From assembly GCA_900128395.1 (NCBI GenBank), contig LT649781.1, forward strand, positions 1 to 13,930: 13,930 nt of DNA, written 5' to 3'. Source of the stretch: Stramenopiles sp. TOSAG23-2 (lineage: Eukaryota > Sar). The translations under genes were made by a program, and so were the position numbers. Of this stretch, positions 1-8,244 are shown piece by piece. The notes beneath the pieces were generated by a model. The model was not told the origin of the DNA and ran no database searches. It saw nothing but the letters and a program-made list of their open reading frames with translations. Every line of letters begins with the position of its first letter. Position 1 is the first letter of the stretch.

Positions 1-2
1 CG

Positions 3-623
3 GTATGTCGTAACGAGGCTGGATGGAAAAATTGCGGTATAATTATCAAGGCTGGCTTGCCAAATTGGAAAAAAAAATTAAGTGCAGAGGAAATAGATAT
101 GCAATCACCACGTGTTGTGGTTATTTGTGGTAGTGCAAATCGTGCACTTGCATTAATTAAAGAAATACGTAATTCAATGAATGGACAATTCTTTGTTGGT
201 AAATTTTTCTCTCGACATATAAAATTGAAACAAAATATACAAATGTTAAGTGAGAATGAAGGGAAGAATGTGCCTATTATTGTTGGAACACCTGGGCGCA
301 TCTATAAACTAGTAGATGAAAAGCATCTCTTGTTAACTGGGACAGATTTATTGATTATAGATATGAGTCGAGACCGTAAGTAATGTAATACATATTGTAA
401 TATTTTAATATTAAAGTGCAAGAAAAAATCTCTAACGAAAAACACGCAATAATATTTATATATTCCAAATATATTAACACATTACACATGGATGATTAAT
501 ACAGTAAAAGGATACAATGTCATGGAGCAAAAAGATTTAAAAAGTGATTTTTTAAATGTTTTTTCAAATTATTATTTACCAAGAATAAAACAGAAACAAT
601 TAAAGGTTGGTTTATATCTATGA
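3..623 (+). CDS. CMSS1: CMSS1/Cms1-like ribosome-biogenesis protein, 5'-partial, two exons
   Basis: The last two exons of a Cms1/CMSS1 family gene, a DEAD-box-like protein associated with small-subunit pre-ribosomes in the nucleolus. Exon 1 is open from the window edge to 375 and encodes VVVICGSANRALALI, then a KFFSRHIKLKQN segment, GTPGRI (the helicase-fold motif shared with DEAD proteins) and LLIIDMSRD. A perfect GTAAGT donor lies at 376-381, and an in-frame stop follows inside the intron. The acceptor AG is at 503-504. Exon 2 (505-623) keeps the frame across a phase-1 junction and encodes a tail ending QKQLKVGLYL before TGA, which resembles the family's C-terminal LKLGLF-type ending. About 163 residues are visible. 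The family is roughly 280 long, so the N-terminus lies upstream. Residues encoded before about position 50 are poorly conserved and may include intron sequence; a possible acceptor AG lies at 49-50. Confidence 0.8.
376..504 (+). other. Spliceosomal intron of the CMSS1-like gene
   Basis: This 129-base AT-rich intron starts GTAAGT and ends ACAG. Splicing it out joins two segments that both match the CMSS1 family in the correct order and frame. Left in place, it gives a stop at 381-383. Confidence 0.75.
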
Positions 624-712
624 ATGTATGATATCCTATTATTGTATTATAGTTTGATGATCCGTAGTTAAAGTAAAAATAATGGAAAACGTTCAAATAA
701 TTATATGATACA

Positions 713-745
713 TGGTATGATGGTATGATGTATGATGGTATGATA
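713..745. repeat. Short imperfect tandem repeat, TATGATGG-like unit
   Basis: About four imperfect copies of GGTATGAT/GTATGATG run head to tail in the intergenic region after the CMSS1-like gene. They are just upstream of the TIR element that begins at 838. Apart from this I see nothing in 624-837. Confidence 0.6.
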
Positions 746-1319
746 CGTACGAACACTGTATGTGTATATATACTGGTATCATACGACAGGCAAAAGTCTA
801 GTTATCATATATGCATTAATTAAAAATATATCATATATGACCCCGTTTATCTGAGAGAGACCTTCAGTTGATAAATAAATATTTAGTATACTAATAAGTA
901 CAAATTAAAGATATTTTACTATCAAACCTCGTGCACTATAATTAGTAAATATTATCCACTCGTCACAGCACAGGAACAATATCCACCAATATGGGACCTA
1001 ACTGAATAATACGACGTCAATGATATTCCTATACTGATGTAGCATGTGCACTTAACGATCTTAACAACAAGATCTAGACATGGTTTTAGCAGGCAAATAA
1101 CACCTAACTCACACATATATATATCACGAAACTTAACACAATATATAATCATAGAATGTATATAGATAGACAGATATATCTATACGGAATACAGAGAGAC
1201 GAGAGATATAACTATATAACGATATATTATACTAAATCTATTATTAACGATATACTTAAGACAATACTATATTAGTGTCGTATTACATTAGTTTTACGAT
1301 CTATAATTCTAAGAAACTA

Positions 1320-1330
1320 GGTTATGGGCC
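1320..1330 (+). other. Probable copia-type primer-binding site (initiator tRNA-Met half)
   Basis: GGTTATGGGCC is the core of the primer-binding site known from Drosophila copia, which primes from an internal cleavage product of initiator tRNA-Met. It lies where a copia leader should begin, immediately before the gag-like ORF; the ORF's ATG is inside the motif. This match is from memory of the copia sequence. Confidence 0.6.
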
Positions 1331-1887
1331 GCAATAATAATGTGGAAAATAATTCCACCAAAAATGAAAAAGTCTGGAAGTTTGATGGACGACATGTGAA
1401 CATAAAAGTGTTCAACCGAACCATCATTACTGAACTCGAAGCCAAAAACAGATTAGCAGCGGCTATTCTACGAGGCAACATCGCGGTGAAGGAGACCCGT
1501 ACATTAATGGGGAGCATTGCAACGCAAATTGGATGCATAATGACCCAAATCATGTTGACAATTATGATAGTGTTAGCAGCATCTCCGGCACAAATGGAGA
1601 AGGATTTAAAATTAGCATATGAAAATGCAACCGACAGAAAGCGATACAAAAAGGTTATTGCTACGCTACGAACATTCGACGATGCAACTGCAGCTGATAC
1701 TGAACGTATTAATGATGCACTGAAAAGTATCAGACATGATAAGGGAACAGAGATGACTGAGGAGGAACTTACAGAATTCCTAACTTACCTTGATTCGTTA
1801 GAATCAGAAGAGCACCAACTAAATCGATATAATTCCGGAACTCTTACAACAAACGAATTAGGCAAAGAATATGAAGAAAGAGTTTGA
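1324..1887 (+). pseudogene. Copia gag-like remnant
   Basis: A 187-codon open stretch starts with the ATG inside the primer-binding motif. Its early segment VWKFDGRHVNIKVFNRTI resembles the start of copia Gag, where an aromatic-rich W-x-F-D-G-x-x-Y/H motif opens the helical capsid-like region. The rest is helical and charged with one hydrophobic patch (about residues 60-85), and no CCHC zinc knuckle is seen. It runs into a stop at 1885-1887, having overlapped the RT remnant, which is in another frame. That is what an internal deletion joining gag to pol would leave. Gag assignment rests mainly on position and the N-terminal motif. Confidence 0.5.
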
Positions 1888-2344
1888 ATCGAAAGGATTT
1901 GAGATATCGCATTTTGACAACATCAATAAATATTTAGGTGTAAATGTAAATTACGACAAGGACAATGATATACTTACCTTCGATCAATGCGATTACATTG
2001 ATGAGATTCTGCAAAATACGAAGATGAATGATGCAAACCCGCTCACAACACCGATGGTAAAACCATACCCATCGAAAGCAGATAGTCCGAAAATTAAATT
2101 AACGGAGGCAAAATTGAACTCAACCAACATGGAGGATTATAAAATGTTAGCAAAAGAGGCGTTGGAAGAAGAAGAATATATGCAAAACGTACCGTACCGA
2201 AATGTACTTGGAGCATTATCACACCTTACGAGGATGACGAGGCCCGATATACAGTTTGCGACTTTTTTCCATTCACGATACCAGACCAACCCCGGACGTA
2301 AACATTGGCTTGGTATAAAGCGAATACTGCGATATATTTCCTAG
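1871..2344 (+). pseudogene. Copia reverse transcriptase, C-terminal fragment
   Basis: The 157-residue ORF is a clear match to the copia RT C-terminal region. KKEFESKGFEISHFDNINKYLGV corresponds to the F-E-M-K-D-L-G…Y-F-L-G block. FDQCDYIDEILQ corresponds to Q-x-x-Y-I-x-x-I/L-L. TTPM corresponds to the conserved S/T-T-P. VPYRNVLGALSHLTRMTRPDIQFA with KHWLGIKRILRY is the strongly conserved end of the domain. The fingers and palm with the catalytic YVDD motif are missing upstream. RNase H is missing downstream: the last codons and stop come from element M sequence. It is a broken gene, and the ATG at 1871 has no significance. Confidence 0.85.
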
Positions 2345-2477
2345 ATCTTGCCAAAATTATGAATTTTTGGTCTAAGTATGGAGTAGTTGTATACTAGAAA
2401 TATTTACCTATATAATATGTTATTTATCAATATACGGCCAGAAAAGGGAAAAGGTCTCTTTCAGAGAAACCGGGTCA

Positions 2478-2766
2478 TATATATATATGATACTGTATTA
2501 TATATATACACACTCGATTACATTTTAAATATTAAATGATGATTTAAAATCTACGGAGCGCGTAAGTTATAATAATTTTACTTCCCGTGCTAAGTAATAT
2601 GCTCAATAATAATATTCAATTCCTACTACTTCGTATAATTATAATAAAGCTCTCATGCACCGTTTATAAAATATAAATATGCATAATTCGTATTCAATTC
2701 TTGAAAAATGGTTTGCGATATATAATATTTAAATATTAATATAAATATATATATATATACAAATAT
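2478..2766. other. AT-rich intergenic spacer
   Basis: This lies between the end of element M and the stop codon of VPS26C. It has AT dinucleotide runs (for example 2743-2758) and no ORF or RNA gene that I can support. The minus-strand 3' UTR of VPS26C should lie at its right end. Confidence 0.5.
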
Positions 2767-3803
2767 TTATCTGTATAGATTCAATGGAAAGTTCTCTGTA
2801 ACCATATATCCATCAGCAAATAATACGACTAAATTTACTTCAAATTCTACTTTGAAATGCAAAGTATCTACTGTAGGGCAAGTAAATAATCTTGGAAATA
2901 CCATGTATATTGGAATAACTAAATCTCTACATACATCACCATCAGCTAATTGAATATTTTGTATCTCAGTTGCCTCTCGCGCTGTACCTTCTGCATAGGC
3001 AACCGTTTCCACTCGTACTAATTGCAATTCAATACTTTTGATCGGTGCTACACTATTTTCAATAATAATTTGACCAGTGAATGGAACATGTACCTATGTT
3101 ATAGTTATATTTTTGAAAGATATAATATATATATATATATATATACATTACATGTTAGTATAATGATAATTCTTGTAGCAGAAAATATAATAACAAGCAT
3201 TGTGTATAGTAATGATTTATAAAAAAAAAAACTTACTTGACAATTCGTACGATGTAATTTTCCAGTTATACGAAAATGTGGTATATTTTTTAATGAAGAT
3301 CGTTTAACATTTTCTAATGTACCTGGCGTAATATCGAATGGGACTGGCTCTGGTGGGTTGTCCCCTGTATCAGGGCATTCAACTATAAATTCCAAATCTG
3401 CTAATAAATTATTTTTCAACATTCCACGTACACATTCCACTGAAATAGTATATGTACAATTTACATATACGCCGTGATATGTTTCGTATAATTTATTTTG
3501 TCCTACCACTGGATCCATATCAAACTCAAATGGAAATTCAGTGACGCCATCAGGCACACGCCCAGGACTGGCAACGTCAATCTCGTAATCTAGCAAGACC
3601 ATTGGCTTGATACTTGAATAAAATGCTTCAAACAATCCAACACTACGTGCACTTAGTTGCAATTTAATAACACCTTCTACTTTCATTGTAATTCCACTAT
3701 GGGACATACTACCACTCCTTGATATTACAACAACTCCACGAACTTTCTCTCCTGTGCGATATATTCTATCTACTCGTTCTAATCTTATCTCCATGGTCGT
3801 CAT
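2767..3803 (-). CDS. VPS26C: VPS26C (DSCR3), Retriever complex arrestin-fold subunit, two exons
   Basis: VPS26C with VPS35L and VPS29 forms Retriever, part of the Commander assembly that recycles membrane cargo from endosomes to the cell surface. Exon 1 runs from 3803 to 3237 (189 residues, phase 0) and exon 2 from 3093 to 2767 (108 residues plus TAA). The total is 297 residues, the same as human VPS26C. The N-terminal arrestin half has GVVVISRSGSMSHSGI, LQLSARSVGLFEAFYSS and LYETYHGVYVNCTYT. The C-terminal half has LQLVRVETV, ATEIQNIQLADGDVCR, IPIYMVFPRLFTCPT and FKVEFEVN, which are the family's most conserved blocks. The first Met (MTTMEIR) is chosen because it reproduces the usual N-terminal length. 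There are no disrupting stops. VPS26A/B is less likely because these blocks are VPS26C-specific. Confidence 0.93.
3094..3236 (-). other. Spliceosomal intron of VPS26C
   Basis: This 143-base intron reads GTAAGT at its 5' end (3236-3231, minus strand) and ends in CATAG at 3098-3094. It contains a long T run next to the donor and an AT repeat at about 3121-3146. Removal joins …RTNCQ to VHVPFTGQ in frame, restoring the full family alignment. Confidence 0.92.
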
Positions 3804-4730
3804 TGTTTGTGTATATGTAAGTGTTTGTTTCTTTTTTCACCAGTGTTGCTATTGAGACGTATAATATGATGTATATATGTAATATATAACCATAAATAAG
3901 TCTAATAAGAGAATTTAATTTTTTTATATTTAAATTATTATTTATTATTATTTCATTTATTAATTAATAATTATTATTATTATTTAGATTTATTAGTCTG
4001 GTGGTATAGTACCTGGTAGTCTATTAGATCTACTGTATTCTACCAGGTCGGTAGTGCGGTATAATTATTTTTTTTTTTTTTTTATTATTATTTTTTGGAT
4101 TTACTTGTTGGCGGCGGTGTCATTTTTTATAGATAATTTTTATTTGTAGTCTAAGGTCTAAGAATTACTATTATAATTATTAAAAATTTAAAATAATAAT
4201 TAATAATAATAAATGTGCAAAATATTTAACCCCTGTATTATTTATATTTCATATTTAATGATACAAATGTCATCGCAGGATTTCCTGAGTATTATAGACC
4301 CCTGCCCCAAATAATGTAAAATATATATTTTTCTGATCCTAAAATTTAAGGAGTTTATGACGAGATAGTGATTTGCAAGGGTTACAAAAGTTTTACAAAT
4401 ACACGTATAGGGTTTTTTGATTCAAAATTTTTCATTTCTCTGGAGTACAACTATCAACTATAAGAGATTTCTCTCTGTATTTTATATCGATGTGGTTCCT
4501 ATTATATAATTGTCGTAGTTTTAGCATGTTGACATGTTGACATAACAACGCAAAGTGCCAAAAGTCTCAGGTAAAGTTACTAGATGGGCAAGCATTACCT
4601 TAGTGCTCCACCCAGAATTTTTATCAGAGTGTAATGTATAAAAATTAAAAATACAATTGATCAAAGTCTCACACTTTTTTTTAATTTTTTGGAAAATAAT
4701 ACTAAATAGAGACAACTATAAGATCTCATT
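3804..4730. other. Intergenic region, VPS26C promoter side and GFUS 3' side
   Basis: This 927-base AT-rich spacer holds the 5' flank of VPS26C (right of 3803) and the 3' flank of the fucose synthase gene (left of 4731), both on the minus strand. Visible structure is limited to simple ATT/TTA repeats around 3940-3985, a 16-base T run (4068-4083), and a short inverted repeat at 4011-4048. No ORF here has convincing codon content or homology. Confidence 0.5.
4011..4048. repeat. Short inverted repeat (9-base stem)
   Basis: ACCTGGTAG at 4011-4019 is perfectly complementary to CTACCAGGT at 4040-4048, with a 20-base loop, in otherwise AT-rich spacer. It could form a hairpin. It lacks tRNA arms, and no function is apparent. 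Confidence 0.5.
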
Positions 4731-5693
4731 TTATTTCTTTGCATTTTCATAATTTTCAGTAAACCATTTTACAGTTTTCTGAATACCTGAATCAATAGTT
4801 GTAAACTCAAATTGTGGCAACAGGGATCGTAATTTAGCATTATCAGCTGTTTTTTTATATTGCCCATCAGATTTACTAGTATCATATTTGATAGTTCCTT
4901 TAAATGACATATTTTTCGCAATAATTGAAGCCACATCAGCGATCGAAACTTCATCTTCCGGATCTACAGATAAAATGATTGGGCTCGTTTCATCGTAATG
5001 CCGGAGAGTCCATATCATTAGTTTACCTAAATCTTCACTGTAGATAAACTGGCGCAATGGCTTCCCCGAGCCCCAAATTTCAAAGTTACCATTTAGTGAA
5101 TTCGCAATATGACATTTATGCATCAGCCCTGGTAAAACATGGCCATTTTCGATATTAAAATTATCATGTGGGCCATAAATATTAGTTGGTATTACAGATG
5201 TAAATATACAATCGCTTCCTGATGAATAACATCTATTCATAACGTCAACCATTCGTTTTGCATAAGCATACCCCTCATTGGATGGGTGTGGCGCCCCATC
5301 ATGAATCATTCGCTCATTAATTGGATATTTGGTTTTGTCAGGAAAAATGCACGTAGAAAGGCACGAAACAACTTTTACCAACTTAAATTCTTTACAACAA
5401 CGTAAAACATTCATGTTTATAAGCATATTGTAGTCGAAAAATTCAGACTTGTATTTTAAATTCCGAAACAAGCCCCCTACATAAGCTGCAAGATGAAGAC
5501 AATGCGTTGGTTTGTATTTTTCAAATATTTTAGCAGTATCTTCATACTTACGCAAGTCACCATCTTTGCTACTTAAAAATACCCACTCTTCATTTTCTTT
5601 ATCAGTTTCTGCGTTTAAAGAAGTTTTAATACCGCTACCAACCAAGCCACTTGATCCTGTTACAAGTACAACTTTTTTGTTACTATTGTCCAT
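4731..5693 (-). CDS. GFUS: GDP-L-fucose synthase (GMER/FX)
   Basis: This NADPH-dependent epimerase/reductase converts GDP-4-keto-6-deoxy-D-mannose to GDP-L-fucose, the last step of the de novo pathway after GDP-mannose 4,6-dehydratase, in the cytosol. It is a 320-residue extended SDR, essentially the human enzyme's length. The nucleotide-binding GSSGLVGSGI is at residues 13-22, and YVGGLFRN follows at 71-78. Catalytic residues are in place: S113 and C115 in LSTCIFP, Y142 and K146 in YAYAK, and H185 in NGHVLPGL. These match the Ser/Cys/Tyr/Lys/His set known for the E. coli enzyme. GSGKPLRQFIYSEDL is the conserved substrate-loop block. The start sits in a strong context (GGCGGCATGG). It is intronless. 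The 4,6-dehydratase partner is not in the window. Confidence 0.95.
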   Translation of the reverse strand: MDNSNKKVVLVTGSSGLVGSGIKTSLNAETDKENEEWVFLSSKDGDLRKYEDTAKIFEKYKPTHCLHLAAYVGGLFRNLKYKSEFFDYNMLINMNVLRCCKEFKLVKVVSCLSTCIFPDKTKYPINERMIHDGAPHPSNEGYAYAKRMVDVMNRCYSSGSDCIFTSVIPTNIYGPHDNFNIENGHVLPGLMHKCHIANSLNGNFEIWGSGKPLRQFIYSEDLGKLMIWTLRHYDETSPIILSVDPEDEVSIADVASIIAKNMSFKGTIKYDTSKSDGQYKKTADNAKLRSLLPQFEFTTIDSGIQKTVKWFTENYENAKK

Positions 5694-6221
5694 GCCGCCT
5701 TGAATAATGAAATATTTGTCGACTTAGGAAAAAAATTAATTATGTAGTGAATTTGATGTATGAATATATTGTAGTGCTATATTACTCTGGGTACCAGAGA
5801 TTTTCCTTGGTGCTGTGTGACATATTATACATATTATTATATATATAATGTGGTCATAAACGCACAACAAAAAATATTAGCTTTTTTTATTATTATTAGT
5901 AGAGAATTATTTATTAGACTATTCTATTATTTTTATTTTTTTTTTCATCCAAGCACCTTAACCTCCCAGACCTCTTGCGGAACAAAAATTTCAGGTCAAA
6001 TCCCTTAACAATACTATTTTACGGGATATAATGTATAATGTATGGCCTTTAATTTTTGTATATTACTATATGAAAAATAGTACTTAAATGACATTATAGC
6101 GTTCTATTAAAACCATTTTAAGGAAATGGGATAGCATCGACATTGCACAGGGAACCAGGGGACCGCATGGGACCTAAATGCTATGTGGTGTGATATAAAT
6201 ACTCTCTTATATGGTTTGCCA
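5694..6221. other. Intergenic spacer between GT4 and GDP-fucose synthase genes
   Basis: Both flanking genes run on the minus strand, so this 528-base stretch should hold the 3' UTR of the glycosyltransferase and the promoter/5' UTR of the fucose synthase. I see AT-rich sequence and T-runs near 5940, but no ORF, tRNA or clear repeat. Confidence 0.5.
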
Positions 6222-7886
6222 TCAAAACAACAAATGTTGTAAAGGTTTTTGTGCACCATGCCTTGCACCGAAGACATATTGATATCCAGTAGCTATGATA
6301 ACACCGAAAAAACGGCTGAAAGAAAAACTATTTGCACCATTCCTTGCACAATCATGTATTGTCCTGTATAATTCATCAATACAACGTTCCCAAGTAAATG
6401 TTAATGCACGTTTTCTAGCTGCTTCCCTCATTGGTTTTCCAGCGGAAAGAACGGCATGGACTGCATCAGCAGCACCAATAATATCATGTGGTGGGTACAT
6501 AACTCCTTCGACACCACTTGTAAATGTATCTTGTACACCACCAGCGCGAGGACCACAAACAGATAAACCGCTTGCCATCGCTTCTAAATAAACCAATGGA
6601 AACCCTTCAGTCGTGCATGAAGATACAAACATATCGGAACTGGCATATGCGCTATATAATTCTTCTCCACGTAAAAACCCGGTGAAAAGCGCTTTGCCTT
6701 TTAAACGCTCTTCCAGCTCAACACGACATGGTCCATCCCCAACAACGGCAAAACGTGCAACATTGTCACCATATTTTTTATAAAACTCCTCTATCGTTCC
6801 TGCAAGATCATATATGTCTTTTTCATAAGTGATTCGTCCAACATGCAATACCAATGGTAAATCCGGTCTTCCACGAGAAAGTTTTTTCCTTGTCTCATCG
6901 TTGTACCAATCTGGTTTGTAAACATCAACGGCGACGCCACTTACCCATAGACGCACGTCTCTACATCCTGCTTCTTGTAATTGTTTTAAAATTGGGCGAC
7001 ATACAGGAAGGTGCGCGCCTGCCAAAGAAAAGTACATTGCCCGCAATAAATACAATACACCTTGTGCAAACCTATCCGGTGCCCATGGTGCAGCAACCGC
7101 AGTATACAGATCAATTCTCGTATGGTGTGACATCGATACTGGCACGCCTAATACAAAGCAATATGCAAGCATTAAAATGCTAAAAACACTTGGATCGAAA
7201 ATATGTACAGCATGTGGTTTAAACTCACGCAATGTGCTAATGCAACGAAGTGTCGGTATGGATGCGGAGTGATCAGGGCACATTTCAGGTTCCACGCCAG
7301 GTAAACGAGTTACGCCAGCGCCGAATAATACTGGAATGGAAGTTCTAGATGTTAATACATGTACTTGGTGACCATTTTTCACAAGTTGTTTTATAGAATG
7401 TTCAGTAAAAGTAGCAACACCATCCACTTTAGGCCAAAAACTATCACCAGCTAGTAAAATTCTTAATTTCTTATCGCCAGAATGAAACACTGTTTTGCAG
7501 CCAGCTGCATATGAATTTAATGACAATTGAAATATTATATACAAAGCAGACAATAACAAACGCGTGTTATTACTTCTTGCTACTAAATATATAAAACATA
7601 AAGGAACTAAATATAACCTTGATAATGCCAATGCTGCTGCTAGAAATGTATCTTTCCGTGCCCATGAACTAGATGCCGTCTGTTTCAATTGCCAATAAAA
7701 AAATGTTACGAACGCGAGTACCAATGACCATTGCGAATACATCACCGCCATTATGAGTAAAATAAATGGTGGTATCCACCATAATACAATCATCGCACCA
7801 GCGATAGTTAACATAATTGTTACGAAGTAAGTACTACCACCTTGTTTCGTTACCGGTGCTTTTGCATCTTTTGTCTCAAATACCAT
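6222..7886 (-). CDS. GT4-family glycosyltransferase with N-terminal membrane helices
   Basis: A retaining GT-B glycosyltransferase of family GT4, 554 residues. Residues about 20-65 and 80-128 are hydrophobic and should form two to four membrane helices, so the catalytic domain is membrane-anchored. The core starts near 141 with LRILLAGDSFWPKVDGVATF, the nucleotide-sugar GT N-domain with its glycine-containing loop. SHHTRIDLY (253-261), VLHVGRITYEKD (346-357), VVGDGPCR (381-388) and the E-x7-E motif in EGFPLVYLE (E427, E435) are the GT4 donor-site landmarks. The overall pattern resembles the SQD2 sulfoquinovosyltransferase and GDP-mannose-dependent alpha-mannosyltransferase branch. I see no plastid transit peptide; a short hydrophobic stretch near 521-540 may contact the membrane. 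Donor and acceptor are unknown. A lipid or glycan mannosyltransferase in the ER/Golgi is a guess. It is intronless and divergent from the EGF gene. Confidence 0.85.
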   Translation of the reverse strand: MVFETKDAKAPVTKQGGSTYFVTIMLTIAGAMIVLWWIPPFILLIMAVMYSQWSLVLAFVTFFYWQLKQTASSSWARKDTFLAAALALSRLYLVPLCFIYLVARSNNTRLLLSALYIIFQLSLNSYAAGCKTVFHSGDKKLRILLAGDSFWPKVDGVATFTEHSIKQLVKNGHQVHVLTSRTSIPVLFGAGVTRLPGVEPEMCPDHSASIPTLRCISTLREFKPHAVHIFDPSVFSILMLAYCFVLGVPVSMSHHTRIDLYTAVAAPWAPDRFAQGVLYLLRAMYFSLAGAHLPVCRPILKQLQEAGCRDVRLWVSGVAVDVYKPDWYNDETRKKLSRGRPDLPLVLHVGRITYEKDIYDLAGTIEEFYKKYGDNVARFAVVGDGPCRVELEERLKGKALFTGFLRGEELYSAYASSDMFVSSCTTEGFPLVYLEAMASGLSVCGPRAGGVQDTFTSGVEGVMYPPHDIIGAADAVHAVLSAGKPMREAARKRALTFTWERCIDELYRTIHDCARNGANSFSFSRFFGVIIATGYQYVFGARHGAQKPLQHLLF

Positions 7887-7966
7887 ATTTTTTTTTTTTT
7901 AAGTTGTACTGTTCGTAATATCACTTTGTTTTGACCAAGCTATATTCCCTGTCTCCACTCTTCACA

Positions 7967-7990
7967 ATATATATATATATATATATATAT
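7967..7990. repeat. (AT)12 microsatellite
   Basis: Twelve perfect AT dinucleotides lie about 80 bases upstream of the glycosyltransferase start codon. The tract is likely length-variable. Confidence 0.9.
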
Positions 7991-8244
7991 GGTTTTATTG
8001 GATTTTGTTTATTCCCCCCATTTGGTTGATCGTATTATTATTAAATTAATAAATATTATAATAAAAAGAAATTGCAATCCTCCAGGCAATCCAGGCAAAA
8101 AAATCGCCAACCAGGAATAATCCTTGCACTTCTTCTTGTGCATTTGGTGCCATTGTGTATCATTATAAACACAGATTCTCTTTGGTTAAAATAATAATAT
8201 CTGTAGTTGCATTAAAAAACGACCAAAAAAACTTAAACCTGATG

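Larger units (their letters stand above)
944..2332 (+). mobile_element. Degenerate Ty1/copia retrotransposon fragment
   Basis: A copia-superfamily remnant lies inside element M. In order it has about 375 bases of AT-rich sequence that may be 5' LTR or leader (944-1319), a copia-type primer-binding site (1320-1330), a gag-like ORF, and the C-terminal part of reverse transcriptase. Zinc knuckle, protease, integrase, the RT catalytic YVDD box, RNase H and any 3' LTR are all absent. Copia elements normally encode these as one polyprotein of well over 1000 residues, so most of the interior is lost. The right edge, where M resumes at about 2333, cuts into the RT domain rather than following a 3' LTR. 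It is non-autonomous and presumably dead. Confidence 0.7.
838..2477 (+). mobile_element. Element M, copy A: TIR element interrupted by a copia fragment
   Basis: The two ends are inverted repeats. Positions 838-864 match the reverse complement of 2451-2477 at 24 of 27 bases, starting TGACCC and ending GGGTCA. Similarity continues inward after a length difference through TTGATAAATAA and AGTATAC. The left 838-943 and right 2333-2477 parts each match the opposite ends of a second copy at 10470-10975. That comparison defines M as a TIR element of roughly 250 bases with no coding capacity, a MITE-like size. The middle, about 944-2332, is copia-derived. TATA-rich flanks would fit a TA target but are too repetitive to prove it. 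The internal sequences next to the two TIRs differ, so the element has a polarity. Confidence 0.72.

Noticed and set aside
57-383. Treating the first ORF as a complete small DEAD-box helicase
   Set aside because: It lacks helicase motifs I and II (GKT, DEAD). It is 5'-open and continues through a splice site, and it fits the CMSS1 family instead.
952-1152. Minus-strand ORF of 66 codons in the copia leader region
   Set aside because: It has no recognisable motif, sits in AT-rich transposon sequence, and has a length expected by chance.
838-1319. Reading 838-1319 as a complete 5' LTR and 2340-2477 as the 3' LTR of the copia element
   Set aside because: LTRs must be direct repeats. The 838 and 2477 ends are inverted, and the sequence before the primer-binding site (1200-1319) does not match the right-end sequence. 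Copy B shows both ends belonging to one short element without copia.
4269-4316. 15-codon ATG ORF in a relatively GC-rich patch
   Set aside because: It is too short, with no splice sites or similarity to support it.
4521-4715. Minus-strand ORF of 64 codons between VPS26C and GFUS
   Set aside because: It is Lys/Phe/Ile-rich low-complexity content with no homology that I recognise; it is a chance ORF in a 3' flank.
5960-6010. Possible tRNA suggested by GGTCAAATCC
   Set aside because: The T-loop does not fit (GTCAAAT rather than TTCRANY flanked by a 5-base stem), and no D arm or acceptor pairing is present upstream.
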